Source of the DNA: Doryteuthis pealeii
Taxonomy: Eukaryota > Mollusca > Cephalopoda > Myopsida > Loliginidae
NCBI GenBank assembly: GCA_023376005.1
Contig: CM042179.1
Coordinates: forward strand, 19,370,419-19,434,418
Direction of reading: 5' to 3'
DNA length: 64,000 bases
The notes beneath the pieces were generated by a model. The model was not told the origin of the DNA. It did no database searches and saw nothing but the letters and a program-made list of their open reading frames with translations. A program made the translations under genes and the position numbers. How positions within the stretch are numbered: the first letter of the stretch is position 1; the number at the start of each line of letters is the position of its first letter. Shown piece after piece: positions 11,128 through 22,540 of the stretch.

Positions 11128-11242
11128 ATGATGCGAATGCCTAAAGACCGTGTGGATCCCGAAGTGGAAAAGAAAAAAGCACGGCAACAAACGTATGAAA
11201 CTGTAGTCATTTTTGTTATGGTCTGTGGTCTTATAAAAGGAT
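11128..11242 (+). CDS. TOMM5-like gene, exon 1
   Basis: It opens ATG ATG. The first ATG is taken because the leader upstream is CpG-rich, but the second is equally possible. The exon ends one base into a codon, before GTAAGT. Confidence 0.55.
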
Positions 11243-13694
11243 GTAAGTTTTATTTTATTTTAATTTGTTTTATATTTTTTTCATTCTTAAGTTTACCTTT
11301 CCTTTTTCTTTATTACTAACATAATGTACAAGTATTAATTATCTAAATTCAAAACTTTATTAACTTTGCTACATATAGCCACTGTCCCGGAAAAATGTCC
11401 AAGGTGAAGATTGACCGGTGCCTGAGAAAAATGAAAATATGTTGAACTGATGATGTTTAATAATTTAAAAAATTATTTTTTCAAGATTCGACAAAAAATA
11501 TGAATAAATAAAAAATAAAAAAAAACGGTTGGAAACTTCACAGAGTTATAATTATGATACTTGTTACTGAGCGCGGTCACACTTTTAAAGTGATTATTTG
11601 ATTTGTTCATTAACTTTAAACTTTAATGTTTGAAAACTGAAAGTAACCACCCCCATAACAAGTACCCTCATTTATTTATTTTTTGTCGGAATATATTCTA
11701 TATATATATATATTTCTTTTTTTCTAAAGAATATCATATTTCCTATGTTTTTTTCTTCTTCTTCTAAACTTAAGTTAAATATTATTTCCTTTGTCGATAG
11801 GTCTAAAGTTTTATTCACACAATTGTATCATAGATTCAGCGAGGGGGTCATAAAACCATATCACTGGCCATGTGCGATTATATCCGGGTTGAGAAAAAAC
11901 GAGATTTAAAACAAATCGTATTAACACCATGTGTGATGGCAAGAAAAAAAAAGTTATTCCTCCGAGATTTGTTTTAGGTGAACAAACTTTGATTTCTTCT
12001 TACATAATAGAAAACCGATCTTCAAAACCATTTTTTCTGACCGTTACATAATGTATATTTCAGGGCATAGAAATTCACTCCAGAGATTGTTGGAATGCAT
12101 ACAGTAAAATTAATGATACAATTGCAATTCATGTGGTGACAGAAAACTGACTGATGCTTTTTACATTTTCTGATTTGGATGAGTTCTCGACAATAATATA
12201 TATTAAAATATAACAATTTCTTTTTTAAGGAAATATTTTTAAAATTTCCGATGTTGTCTAGTCTTTAGATAATTACTGATTTTAAATGCAATGTATACCT
12301 TTTTTCTGGTACAACACTTTTCAAATAGAAATAATTTATAGTAACTTGACTTTTTATTTTAATAATTTTTTATTTTGGTCACATGTTTCATTTTTGTTTA
12401 TGAACAAAATGTGGTTAGACTGTGGGGGAGGTAATAAATTTTTTTAATTTTATAAATTTTCAAACTATTACCAAAAATAAAGGAATTGTCCAATTTCAAT
12501 GAAATTTTCACCAGTTTATTCATTGGTGACTTAATTTTATAATGAATAGCTTATTTTATTAAAAATGTTTTTTATCAATTCAAATTCAGAATGTTTGACC
12601 TTTGTTCATTTGAAGAAAAAATTTTCAGGACCCTAATTTTTACATTTCCTGAAGAACATCTAAAAAGATAAAAAATCAATACCCCCAAAAAGTTATTTGA
12701 AAATTTAAGTTATTTTCTTAAAACTCAAAAAATAATTTGTAGCATTTTTTTTTTTTCGTAGTTGTAAATACAATATTTTTTCTTTGAATTGACGCAAAAA
12801 AAGTATTTTTTATTCACTAAAAAATTTAATAGTGAATTTTAAATGTCTGGAACTATGTATGTTTAAGATGATATTCACACCATAAATCAAACTCTATTTA
12901 ATCTATCAAAAAATGTAAGTTTAAAAACGCGCAATTTTGCGCAACATATTTTTTGAGATAAAAAAAAATATTACTAACTATTACTGATAGTTCTTGTTTT
13001 TTTACAGGGACATAGGTTATCCCCCCTCCCCCCCCAAAAAAAATACCCCACTTTTTAGTCTCTGGCTGTTCAGTGTGTGTATACTTGTGTAATTTATTCT
13101 TACTTGTTTTGGCCACGCCATATACCTCTTTTAGTAGGAAATTTTCACACATCTAGGCTTCCATAACTTTGAAATTATTAATATATTTTGATGAAGGGTG
13201 ATAACTCAAACCATGAATTCCCTCCATTATTGCTGGTAGGTTAAAATATATGTAAGGGAAGTAATTTAGGGTTTGGAATGTGAATTTTTTTTAAAGCAAC
13301 GATAGCAAAAATTTATAAACAATAACTCATACATAGCAATGTGATCTCGCTCTATCAATGAATATCATTATTCACCAAGGCCTCTGTTTATAGGAAATTT
13401 ATCAATGAAAATTTGTATTCTTAAATTAACAGTAACACAACTTTTGCTAATATTGAACTTGTTTTAAAGCTTTTATTCTGTATTAAAGAATATCCTTACT
13501 TATAATATTCTTGCTCTTAACGTTTTTTTTTCTTCTTTTTCTTGGCAAGCATACTAATCACAACTTGCAATGACTCTCAATTTATCTGTTAGTAGTTTAA
13601 CTATCTATTCTTTTTTACCAAATTCTGAATGTACTAATTTCTTTTTTCTTTTTCTTTTCTAGTTCCAAGTATGATGGAGCGGTTCTTTATCTAA
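11128..13694 (+). CDS. TOMM5-like small mitochondrial outer-membrane protein, two exons
   Basis: Exon 1 (11128-11242) ends at a strong donor, GTAAGT. Exon 2 (13663-13694) follows a polypyrimidine tract and AG. The split codon joins cleanly and gives 48 residues, ending at TAA 13692-13694. A charged N-terminal part with DPEVEKKKARQQ is followed by one hydrophobic segment (VVIFVMVCGLI) and a short tail (FPSMMERFFI). TOMM5 proteins are about 50 residues, with a DPEE/KRK-type segment before a single helix; spacing and length fit well. TOMM5 is a small subunit of the TOM complex that imports precursor proteins into mitochondria. Sequence identity is modest, so another small single-span protein is possible. 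Confidence 0.5.
11243..13662 (+). other. Intron of the TOMM5-like gene
   Basis: 2420 bp, GTAAGT...TTCTTTTCTAG. It holds a diverged copy of the 9683-10410 repeat near 12465-12565, a poly-C/poly-A tract near 13021-13040, and otherwise unstructured AT-rich DNA. Confidence 0.55.
13663..13694 (+). CDS. TOMM5-like gene, exon 2
   Basis: Two bases complete the split codon (Phe), followed by PSMMERFFI and TAA. The acceptor is preceded by a long T/C-rich tract. Confidence 0.55.
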
Positions 13695-13819
13695 GAATCA
13701 GGTCATATACTGACATGGATATTATTTCTTCAACACTCTGTATAAAGAAAATCTTTTGAATAATGTTATACATTAAAACATAACCAAACATGTATAAAGT
13801 TGTTTTTCATTTTCTTTGC

Positions 13820-13825
13820 AATAAA
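13820..13825 (+). terminator. Polyadenylation signal AATAAA
   Basis: It lies 126 bp after the stop codon of the TOMM5-like gene and just before the MITE at 13844. Its use is inferred from position. Confidence 0.5.
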
Positions 13826-13843
13826 CAATCATTATAATTTATA

Positions 13844-14360
13844 CAAGGGAGATTCAAAAATTATCTGTATTCCTATTTTATCGAAGCTGAGCTCATTGTG
13901 GATGATTTTATAAGCAAAACCATGACTAAGATGCAGAGAACAAGCTACCCCATCGATGATAACTCACTGGTTCACCTTTACTATTTCAAGCTTGGTGAAA
14001 ATTTTCATCAGTGGTAGAGGTTGACAGGTGTCCTGCTCCCTTTTTATGTGTCACACTTGTCCAGTCACTTTTAAACTTTTATCCACTCATACACACTTCT
14101 ACATGGTAGTGCACTGTCCCACATTGTGTTAAAAGCCTTTGACGATTTCAGCCCCTTAACCAGAGAAATCAGGTCACTTCTTTAGTGCATATTGCTAGTG
14201 GAGTGGCTATGTTTACACTGTAAAAACAACAAGCAAAGGCTCAAACTTTGATCATGTGACTACAACAGTGTCAACTATAAGCATGCACACACAGAATGTA
14301 GTGTGACAATAATAAAGATATATTATGGCAAAAGTGCTGATAATTTTTGACTCTTTCTTG
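13844..14360. mobile_element. Mariner-type MITE
   Basis: The ends form terminal inverted repeats: CAAGGGAGATTCAAAAATTA at the left and its imperfect complement TAATTTTTGACTCTTTCTTG at the right. Both are flanked by TA (13842-13843 and 14361-14362), the target dinucleotide of Tc1/mariner elements. The interior (about 515 bp) has no transposase frame, so it is non-autonomous or decayed. Confidence 0.65.
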
Positions 14361-14889
14361 TATTGTATATTAGTAAACAAGATTTAAATTAATCTGGTTA
14401 TTAATAAATCACTCCTTTTTAATATAAAGTCCTATAAATTTTATTTTTAATTTTAAAAAAAATTGATTTAATGTATATAAAAGTCAGATTTTAGAATAGA
14501 ACTCATTGAAAAAAGAAAAATGCTTTTGGATTTTTAAAATCCATTGAACAAATACAAGCAGAATTTTGACCCCCACCCCCCAAATACCCATTTATATATA
14601 AAATCAATTTTTTTCCACTATCACTGAAAATTCACTATGTAATAGTTTTCAATATAGTGTCATTCAATATGGTGTAATTTCTGACTATACAGATGTGGCA
14701 GCCCACAAATTCATATTTTGTTCTTATAGCAAATGGAAAAGGGCATTATCTGTTATTAGAAATTTACAATGAGGTTTATTTTTATCCATAGAGGCCATAA
14801 ATATCAAATTATATCAATTAATGTTAATGGTGTTCATTTTTAATTGAATGTTTAGAATTGTAAAGATAAGCTCTCAGTGAGTCAGTGAC
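14361..14889. other. AT-rich stretch, no gene seen
   Basis: Nothing recognisable beyond a short C-rich tract near 14571-14582. Confidence 0.5.
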
Positions 14890-15098
14890 AATAATTCATT
14901 GAAATTAATACTATCCTAAAGTAGTATATAAATGTAAACAATAATTCATTGAAATTAATACTATCCTAAAAGTAGTAGATATAAATGTAAACAATAATTC
15001 ATTGAAATTAATACTATCCTAAAAGTAGTAGATATAAATGTAAACAATAATTCATTGAAATTAATACTATCCTAAAAGTAGTAGATATAAATGTAAAT
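14890..15098. repeat. 53-bp tandem repeat, four copies
   Basis: Units start at 14890, 14940, 14993 and 15046, each beginning AATAATTCATTGAAATTAAT. The first unit is 3 bp shorter; the others are nearly identical, so expansion is recent. Confidence 0.95.
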
Positions 15099-15143
15099 AC
15101 CTGCTTTATGTATTGACATGTCTATTAAGTTATTTTGTATTAG

Positions 15144-15620
15144 TCATGCAGACAATCTTTTGACTAAAATACTAAAGAAAATCTTCCCTTCTATACCTAG
15201 GGGATTAATTTGCCAAAATTGTTCAATAGTAGCTGAATTTTTTTGTGCTTTGGAATCCATATCCCTCCAGATCTTCTCCATGCTTTTGAAATTTTTCCTT
15301 TTAGCCAAACAATTTTCATGAGTGTCCACAAAAATGTTATGACACCTGGGCCATTTTTGTAAAATCTGTATGATACCACATTCTGTGTAGGTGCTGAGGC
15401 TATTCTTGTTTTTTAGATAATCTCCAAGCTTAATCTTAGACAAGTTAAATAGACCACTTTTTTCTTTTGTAAAGTGAAAAGGGTTTTTAAAGAATGATAC
15501 TTTTAATCTTTTTTTTATCATCTTCCTTAGATTTTCGGATCTCCACAATTTTTCTAGTCATTCTTTTAAATCAACCTTAAAATTTATTTTATCCTTTTCT
15601 TCATTTGAGGCTTTTTCCAT
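15144..15620 (-). pseudogene. Fossil LINE reverse-transcriptase fragment
   Basis: Read on the minus strand from ATG 15620 there is one long frame to TGA 15144, broken once by TGA at 15558-15560. The product has LEKLWRSENLRKMIKKRL, then NPFHFTKEKSG, and near its end ATIEQFWQINPLGIEGKIFF followed by SILVKRLS. The last part matches a widespread animal non-LTR reverse-transcriptase pattern (isQFR..sLLNvEGKIFFsvLa.Rl). The middle is shorter than expected, so some deletion is likely. No endonuclease or YADD region is left. It is not a host gene, despite being one of the longer frames in the region. Confidence 0.6.
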
Positions 15621-17312
15621 CGTTTTTTTCTTCTTTGTTTTAAACCACTTTACTTTCTTTTACTGAGCTAGGAAATTTTTATTCATACTCACCAGATATA
15701 ACATCTTCAAATAAGTTTTTTCAAGCAATAGAACATTTATAAACATATTCAAAAATAAGATAGTCAACATTTCAAGTTTCAGCATTTTATTATTGGAAAT
15801 GGAAATATTTTAATATTGTAACAGCAGCAGTTAATAAGATTTATCACATTTGTTTTCATCACCCTGAAAATATTTGATTATACAAAATTTGCAATTTTAT
15901 TAATGACATTGATTTAAAAAAAATATATTTCTCCATTTTAAAAAAATAGAACAATTTAATAAAAATGAAATGTTATGGCTTATTGAAAAATTTATCACAA
16001 ACTTAATTCAACATAGGCTAAATTACAGGTAGGAGGATTGTACCTTCAAAAATTCAAAATTGTAATTTTAACTTGGCCAGGAATAAAAATTATTAAAAAG
16101 GTTAAATGAAATTAATCGATTCTTGAACCAATATATGCATAAACATTTTTAAAAGAATTTATGAACATTTAACTTAAAGATTTATTATTCATTATTGTAT
16201 ATAATTTCTTTTTTTAATTTAAAAATATATATCTATTTTCAATCACAGTTATCACAACCTTTGGTGTAGCATACAAATTATTCTTTCAAGAATTTTCTTT
16301 GTGTTGAATTCTAATAAAAGAATTCAGAGCAAAAATAATAATCTGGAAGACAATTTTCATTTTCATGTGTATTTTGAGGAAAAAATGTCCCTGTGTGTTT
16401 TGGGTTTTTGTTTAATTTTTGTTGTTGCTCATATACAGTCAACAACTAGATGCACTTGTGGGAGCTTTTATGATAGGCCTTTTTATCACATAATATCACT
16501 TATTTGTAATGACTGAAGAAAGTCAAAATGACTTGATTTAATAAAAAGTTTACTTTGATGACAGAGAAACATCAGTCAGTAATTAATTTGGCCAAAGTTA
16601 TTTTTCAGATAATAAAAATAACTAAATTCTTAATGTGTGGTGTTAGTACAAAATAAATTGTTAACCCACTAAATTGATATCTGATGAGATGAACTTTTTT
16701 TTCCATCTGTTTTAATGAAAAAATCATATGCATTTTCCCATTGAACTTTACTTCTTGTGAGAAGCAAAGGATCCAAGCAAGATGTGCCATCTGTATTTAG
16801 AATCATAATTGACATTGGGAAAATTAGCAGAGAAACCTGGTACCAGTACAATCATGTGCATCACTCCATATTTTGTGAAGCACCATGCCCAGTAGTATGT
16901 AAATCTTTTTCTAATCAATTATTGGAAAAAGAAAAAAAATAGAACATAAACTTTTTCAATATCTTAAAGTCACTTTTAATTAGATGAATATAGTACGGCT
17001 ATAATTTAATTTTTTTTATTTTTATTCTAAATTTCTCAGGATAATCTCCTGCATGTTATTTTCATCATTTGATTAAAGAGACAAAAATAATTGATAAAAA
17101 TTTTGAAAGAAAATTCCCTTATTAGGAAATTGATAACTTATATTAAAATATTGCATAGTAAGTTATTGATTTTGATCATATTGAGAATTAACATTTTTAT
17201 AATAATGTATCATTATTTTCTACATGAAAATCAAATTTTATATTGAGAAAGAATCATTGGTCAATCATTTGTGAAAAGTTGAAACTATTTTCTATCAAAT
17301 ATCCAATTTTCA
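15621..17312. other. Intergenic / 3' flank of the AtuA-like gene
   Basis: AT-rich with no gene seen. Minus-strand AATAAA signals lie at 17015-17020 and 17021-17026, about 290 bp past the stop codon of the AtuA-like gene, and are plausible polyadenylation sites. The open frames at 16301-16516 and 16605-16942 have no family resemblance. Confidence 0.4.
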
Positions 17313-17381
17313 TTACTTATTGCACAGGTTAGGAACACCTGTAATTGGGAAATCCATCAGAATCTGACCTAGAGCTTTACC
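17313..17381 (-). CDS. AtuA-like gene, last coding exon (exon 16 of those visible)
   Basis: It encodes [17 protein letters not shown] and a short tail ending NK, then TAA. The acceptor is tttttcAG. It joins the previous exon between codons (DPQ|GKA), matching the end of the C-terminal domain. Confidence 0.92.
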   Translation of the reverse strand, partial: GKALGQILMDFPITGVPNLCNK

Positions 17382-19145
17382 CTGAAAAAGAGAGAAAAAT
17401 AAATTGTATTTTTACAAATTATAACATTCACTTTCAAATGTACATATATTGTATTATTTAGAATTCTAAATAATGTGGTTATCTGCAGTAAATTATTAGG
17501 GATTCATCTTTTATGGGTATATGACAAAGAAAAAAAAAAGATTATTAAAGTCATTCTGTTTACAATTATTTTATATAAACTAGCAAATATATGCACCCTC
17601 CGGGTGCAAGTATTTAAGTTTTAATATAATAAAATATCATATTAAATTAGAAAGGCTAATGAAACTGACTAAGAATGCAAATAAAAAGATCTGCAACAGA
17701 GGGGGTATAATCGAAAAATAGAACAACTTTGAAACTAACTATTCCATCATTCTCCATTACTCCCCTGTTTCATTGGTAAATTTTCCTAATTTAACTATTT
17801 AGTTAAAATAGGAAGTAAAGGATAATATTACAGTTATTTCTTCTTGTAAATAAATTTCTTTTAAGATTTATCTACGAGATTTTTGTTTATATTTCTTAAG
17901 ATAAAACCAAACAATTAGAAATCAATAATACCAAGCACATATTTATTAAAATAAAATTTTAAATATCAATATGCAAATTAGCCTTCTCGTTCAAACTGTA
18001 AATCGCTATTTTGTTGTATATATAAATACAATTGCATGTTATTAGTACGTAGATATGGTCAACAGTATTAATAATGTAAAACAATTTTTATTAATAACTG
18101 AAGGTTTAAAAGAATGAAATCATGGAGAATTTGACGTAAATAATTAAAGGAATTGTGACTTGAGTAGTAATATAGTTTCGGCTTCAGACAAAAATGCAGT
18201 CTATCTCCATTATATATAGATATAAACTGGCAATTCATATTTTTCATGATTTATCAAGGAATTATATATGTGTGATTGTGAAGCAGTATTTTTATTTTAA
18301 GTTAGAATTAGTTTTTTTTGTTTTTTAATTTAAAAATATCAGCAAGCAATTATAATAAAAAAAGATAATTAAAAATATTACTCTAAGGAAATTGTACTAC
18401 CAATGTCTTCATGTAAATTCCAATTAATGACTAAAAAGTTTTGTCAGATTAATTCCATGATTTTCTTTATATGTACAATCAATATGGAAAGAAATGAGAA
18501 AATGATTGCTATATTTATTCTTATAAGAATTTATATCAAAATGTAACAACAGAACTAGTGAAAAGGATTTGTAGGAAAAGCTGGTCCCACATTATCCATT
18601 TTAAGTATTAATTCCTTACAGCAAAATAACTTGTCATGCACATCAGTTATCATATTAACTGCTTTTCTTTTATGGAAACTAAAATATCTCCCTGTCTTTA
18701 ATATTGACATGAAAACTAGAAAATAGTCAAACCAATGAAAAATACAATTATTAATTCACTGATCATGCTAGAATCCAGCCATATTTATGAATTTTTCCAT
18801 TTTTATAATGCACAGAATATTGCATGACTCAAATAAAACAATTAAATCATACATAATTAAAGTACAGGAAAAAAGGGCATGATAATGATATATATGGTTC
18901 TTCAGTAAATCACTAGAAAATATCTGGCAGTTTATTTTCTAGTTTAAAGATATTGTTTTATGCAGAATCTTAATTTCATCCCATGTTAAACCTTCACCAT
19001 TGCTAACTTTTGGGATATGGAGGGCTGGAAATTAACCATTGTGATAGCTGGTGAAGAAACTGTATGTTCTATCTATAACTGTTTTTTCATATTTCCCATA
19101 TGTGTAACATCACTAATGACTGGTGCATTTCAGCGATGTTTAACA

Positions 19146-19194
<49 letters not shown>

Positions 19195-22100
19195 AAATAT
19201 TGATTTGCCTTACAAAGAGAAACAAAAGGCTCTTTACTTTTCATTTAGATAGTTTACCTGAAGAAATAGCAAAATCAGATTTGGTGACAGTGTCACCAGT
19301 AAAAAATGAAACAGCATAAATATGGATAATGCTTTAAAGATAATCACTTTTAATTTCTCAAACATTAAAATCAAGTTGAGTTCTTTCTTCTCAATATATT
19401 ACATTATCACATCATTTTGATATTTTTTATTAATTTATTAAAAATATCTCTATAGATCAGAAACAAGACCCTGAGAGTTACATTTTTCTTCCAAATAATG
19501 ATAGTATATATTTTCTTTTCTTACCTGAGGGTCACTCCTGAGAGATGCAATTCCACCACCACCAAGTGAGTTATGTAAAACAAAATTTATTCCATCTATA
19601 CCTGGTACATCATATCTGTTAATTGTAGAAGAGAAATCAATTATTTTCATTTAATTCCATCACAGATAACACAACATGAATTCTTTTTGTTATTTAGATG
19701 TTTGTTATCATTAAGGTGCTTTTACTAGACAGATAACACACTATACTATTTTAAGTAAAAGGTTAACTTTTTATTGTATTCTAAACAATTTAGTTTAAAA
19801 AGGCAGATTATTTCTAATAAATGATTTATAAAAAACATAACTTTAGAACTTGAGTGAATAAATTTAAAGACAAATATTTTATGTTGAAAATTTAAAAAAA
19901 ATAATTACAACAATTATGTATAATTAACAAAAACATATTTTGTTGTCTTATTTATTCTTGAATGGAAGTAAACATTTCTCTACAAGTAAAACAAATCGAC
20001 TTCTCAAAAATTATTATGCTGAAGATTTCTTTCACACAAAATATCTTATCAAACATTTCTATTCCACAGACTTATTCCAATAACATTCTTTTATCTGTAA
20101 ACAATATTATAGGAAATATTTGACTTGGGTGTTGCATTTTTATTCTTGTATTGAACAAATATTTTAACTTTTTTTTTGTGCACATCCATAAACAAATGAA
20201 TGTTCATGGGCAGAATTGTTATGTATTCAAACACAGACCAGTGTACATTAACAAACCTGATCACAACAATGCCTTTCTGATGTTTAAACTTCATTTTGTA
20301 TATACATGTCTATATGACTAAAATATTTTGGTTTTCTCTGAAAGTTTTTTTTAAGCCCATATATTCATTAAGATCATTACTAAAATCTATGTGATTTTAT
20401 ATTATGTAACTTAATTAAAATTATCACATAAATCATTTGCAGATTTTCTACTTTTATAAGGAGACCTAAATATTGAGATTTAATTTTATTAACTTTAATG
20501 AAATGTTTTGTTATTTACCTTGTTACTCTGACACCATTGTTATCTTCAAATAAATAGCTGAAATATTGTTCCATAGCTTCTTCTGTAAGGGCTTGTCTGA
20601 GGTAAGGAAGGTAAGAAGGATCTCGTGCAATCACTCCTAAAAGACAAAAATAATCCAATATTACAAACAAAATGACACTAAAATTTTCTCTATCCTTCAC
20701 ACATGTGATATCATTTACTAATATTTTACACCAGATTCAATTTTGGGACAAATATTGATAATATAACTTAGTTTAATTTCTAGCTCATTGAATTATTTAT
20801 AAATTACTCTTATGAGATTCAATTTTATAGGAATTTATTAATTCCAGGTTACAATTTTCTGTGTACATTTTTTCATTTGAATTTAGAAATCTGTTTTACT
20901 TAGTGATTAAAATATAATCTAAAATTACATTTTAAAATTATATTTCTTATCCATTTGGTAAAAAAAAAAAAAAGAAGATATTCCATTTTATTTCCCTTTA
21001 AAGAAAAAAGGATTTGTTTGAGGCAGCGAATATGTGTGGATTAACATGAGCCACACACCCTTTTTTTTCTTTAGATTTTAGGATTTTTATGATAAGGAGA
21101 GAATCACCCCACCCATGGGAGTTGAGTGTATTGCTCATTGGTTGAAAGACACTTATGGGTAATGGAAGAATATAACAGGGTTCTGTCCCTGGTGCAGGCA
21201 TACTGTTTATGGCAACAGAGCTGAATTCCTTTAGAGATTAGAATTTTTTTACTTAAATTATGTCAGTATATAGAGAATAAAAACCAGATTGATCTGAAAT
21301 AATAGATTCTTCTTTAATGTCATTTTATGCTTTGCTGTGAAAATGTAACAGATGTTATTTAGTATAATTAAATAGAAGTGTGTAAACATCTGTGAAAATA
21401 TTGATCAAATTGTTAATTTACTAAAAGTAAATATTATGAAGTGTTTTAGTACCAATGATAACAAATAATTGTTATATATGAAATTATAATTTATTCTTTT
21501 AGATTTTACTAAAACAAGAGTAGAAGCAATTTCTTATTAGTTCAGATAGTCAAGTACAAATAGTATTTACTGTAAAAATAAACAAAAACAAGACTGCTAA
21601 AACTTTATGCTTGTCCAAAATTGTTCTCTCATAAATTATGTTAATTCTGCAGAAATGTATAAAAAATGATATAGAAATGTAATAATTACATTTACAATCC
21701 AGATAAGAATATGTTTCAGTCTTTTATAGTTAAATACCAAAATTAAATTCTGCCATCAACACCTTTTTATTAGTTGGGGGAAGGAAAAACTAAATAAACA
21801 TGGCTGATGGCTTAATTGTAGCTAATTGAAGATATAATTTTGAAACTTAAATGGTTGGCAAAAAATGAAAGGAAGAAATTTAATAAGGAGGTTGTAAATA
21901 TTACATCTATCTATCTCTCTAAATATTGGAAAATAAAAACATTTTCCTGATCTCTCACTGGGCTGAATTGACACAAAGACTTTTTAACATGGGGAGCCAT
22001 GCCCAAACTGAAGTTCATGCAATGACCAGTGCAAAAAAGTGCATGATACCTTTGGCATTCCCCTTTTGGAAGGCCTCATGCACTTGAGAATAAACCTGGC

Positions 22101-22497
22101 CCTGTCCCTCTTATACAGGGGGGGACAGGTGCTGCCTGGAGGGACGGCTCCCTGGGATGACGCGATTTATTTTATATCTTACCAGTCCAGAAGCCAAAGC
22201 TACTGGACACAGCTCAAAGCTGGGTATGAGCTTTTTGGAGGGGATTTCACTGACAGACACTGATTTACACTTAAATGCAAGGCTTATTATTATGGATGGA
22301 TCTCTCTCTCTGACAGCCTTTTACATATATACATATGTATGTATTTATCAGTTAAAATCTATCTCTGGTGTGCTGATGGCTTAGGGGTTAGGGACTATGA
22401 CTGATGATAAATCGTTTCAATCCCAGCTGGAGGTAGCCTGCTATGTCTAGCCACACCAAGGAGACATGATATGTCGAAACACGGTGTCTGTGGATGA

Positions 22498-22540
<43 letters not shown>

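Noticed and set aside
10926..11210. Minus-strand gene overlapping the TOMM5-like exon
   Set aside because: It is antisense to the better supported exon, has no family resemblance and no splice logic.
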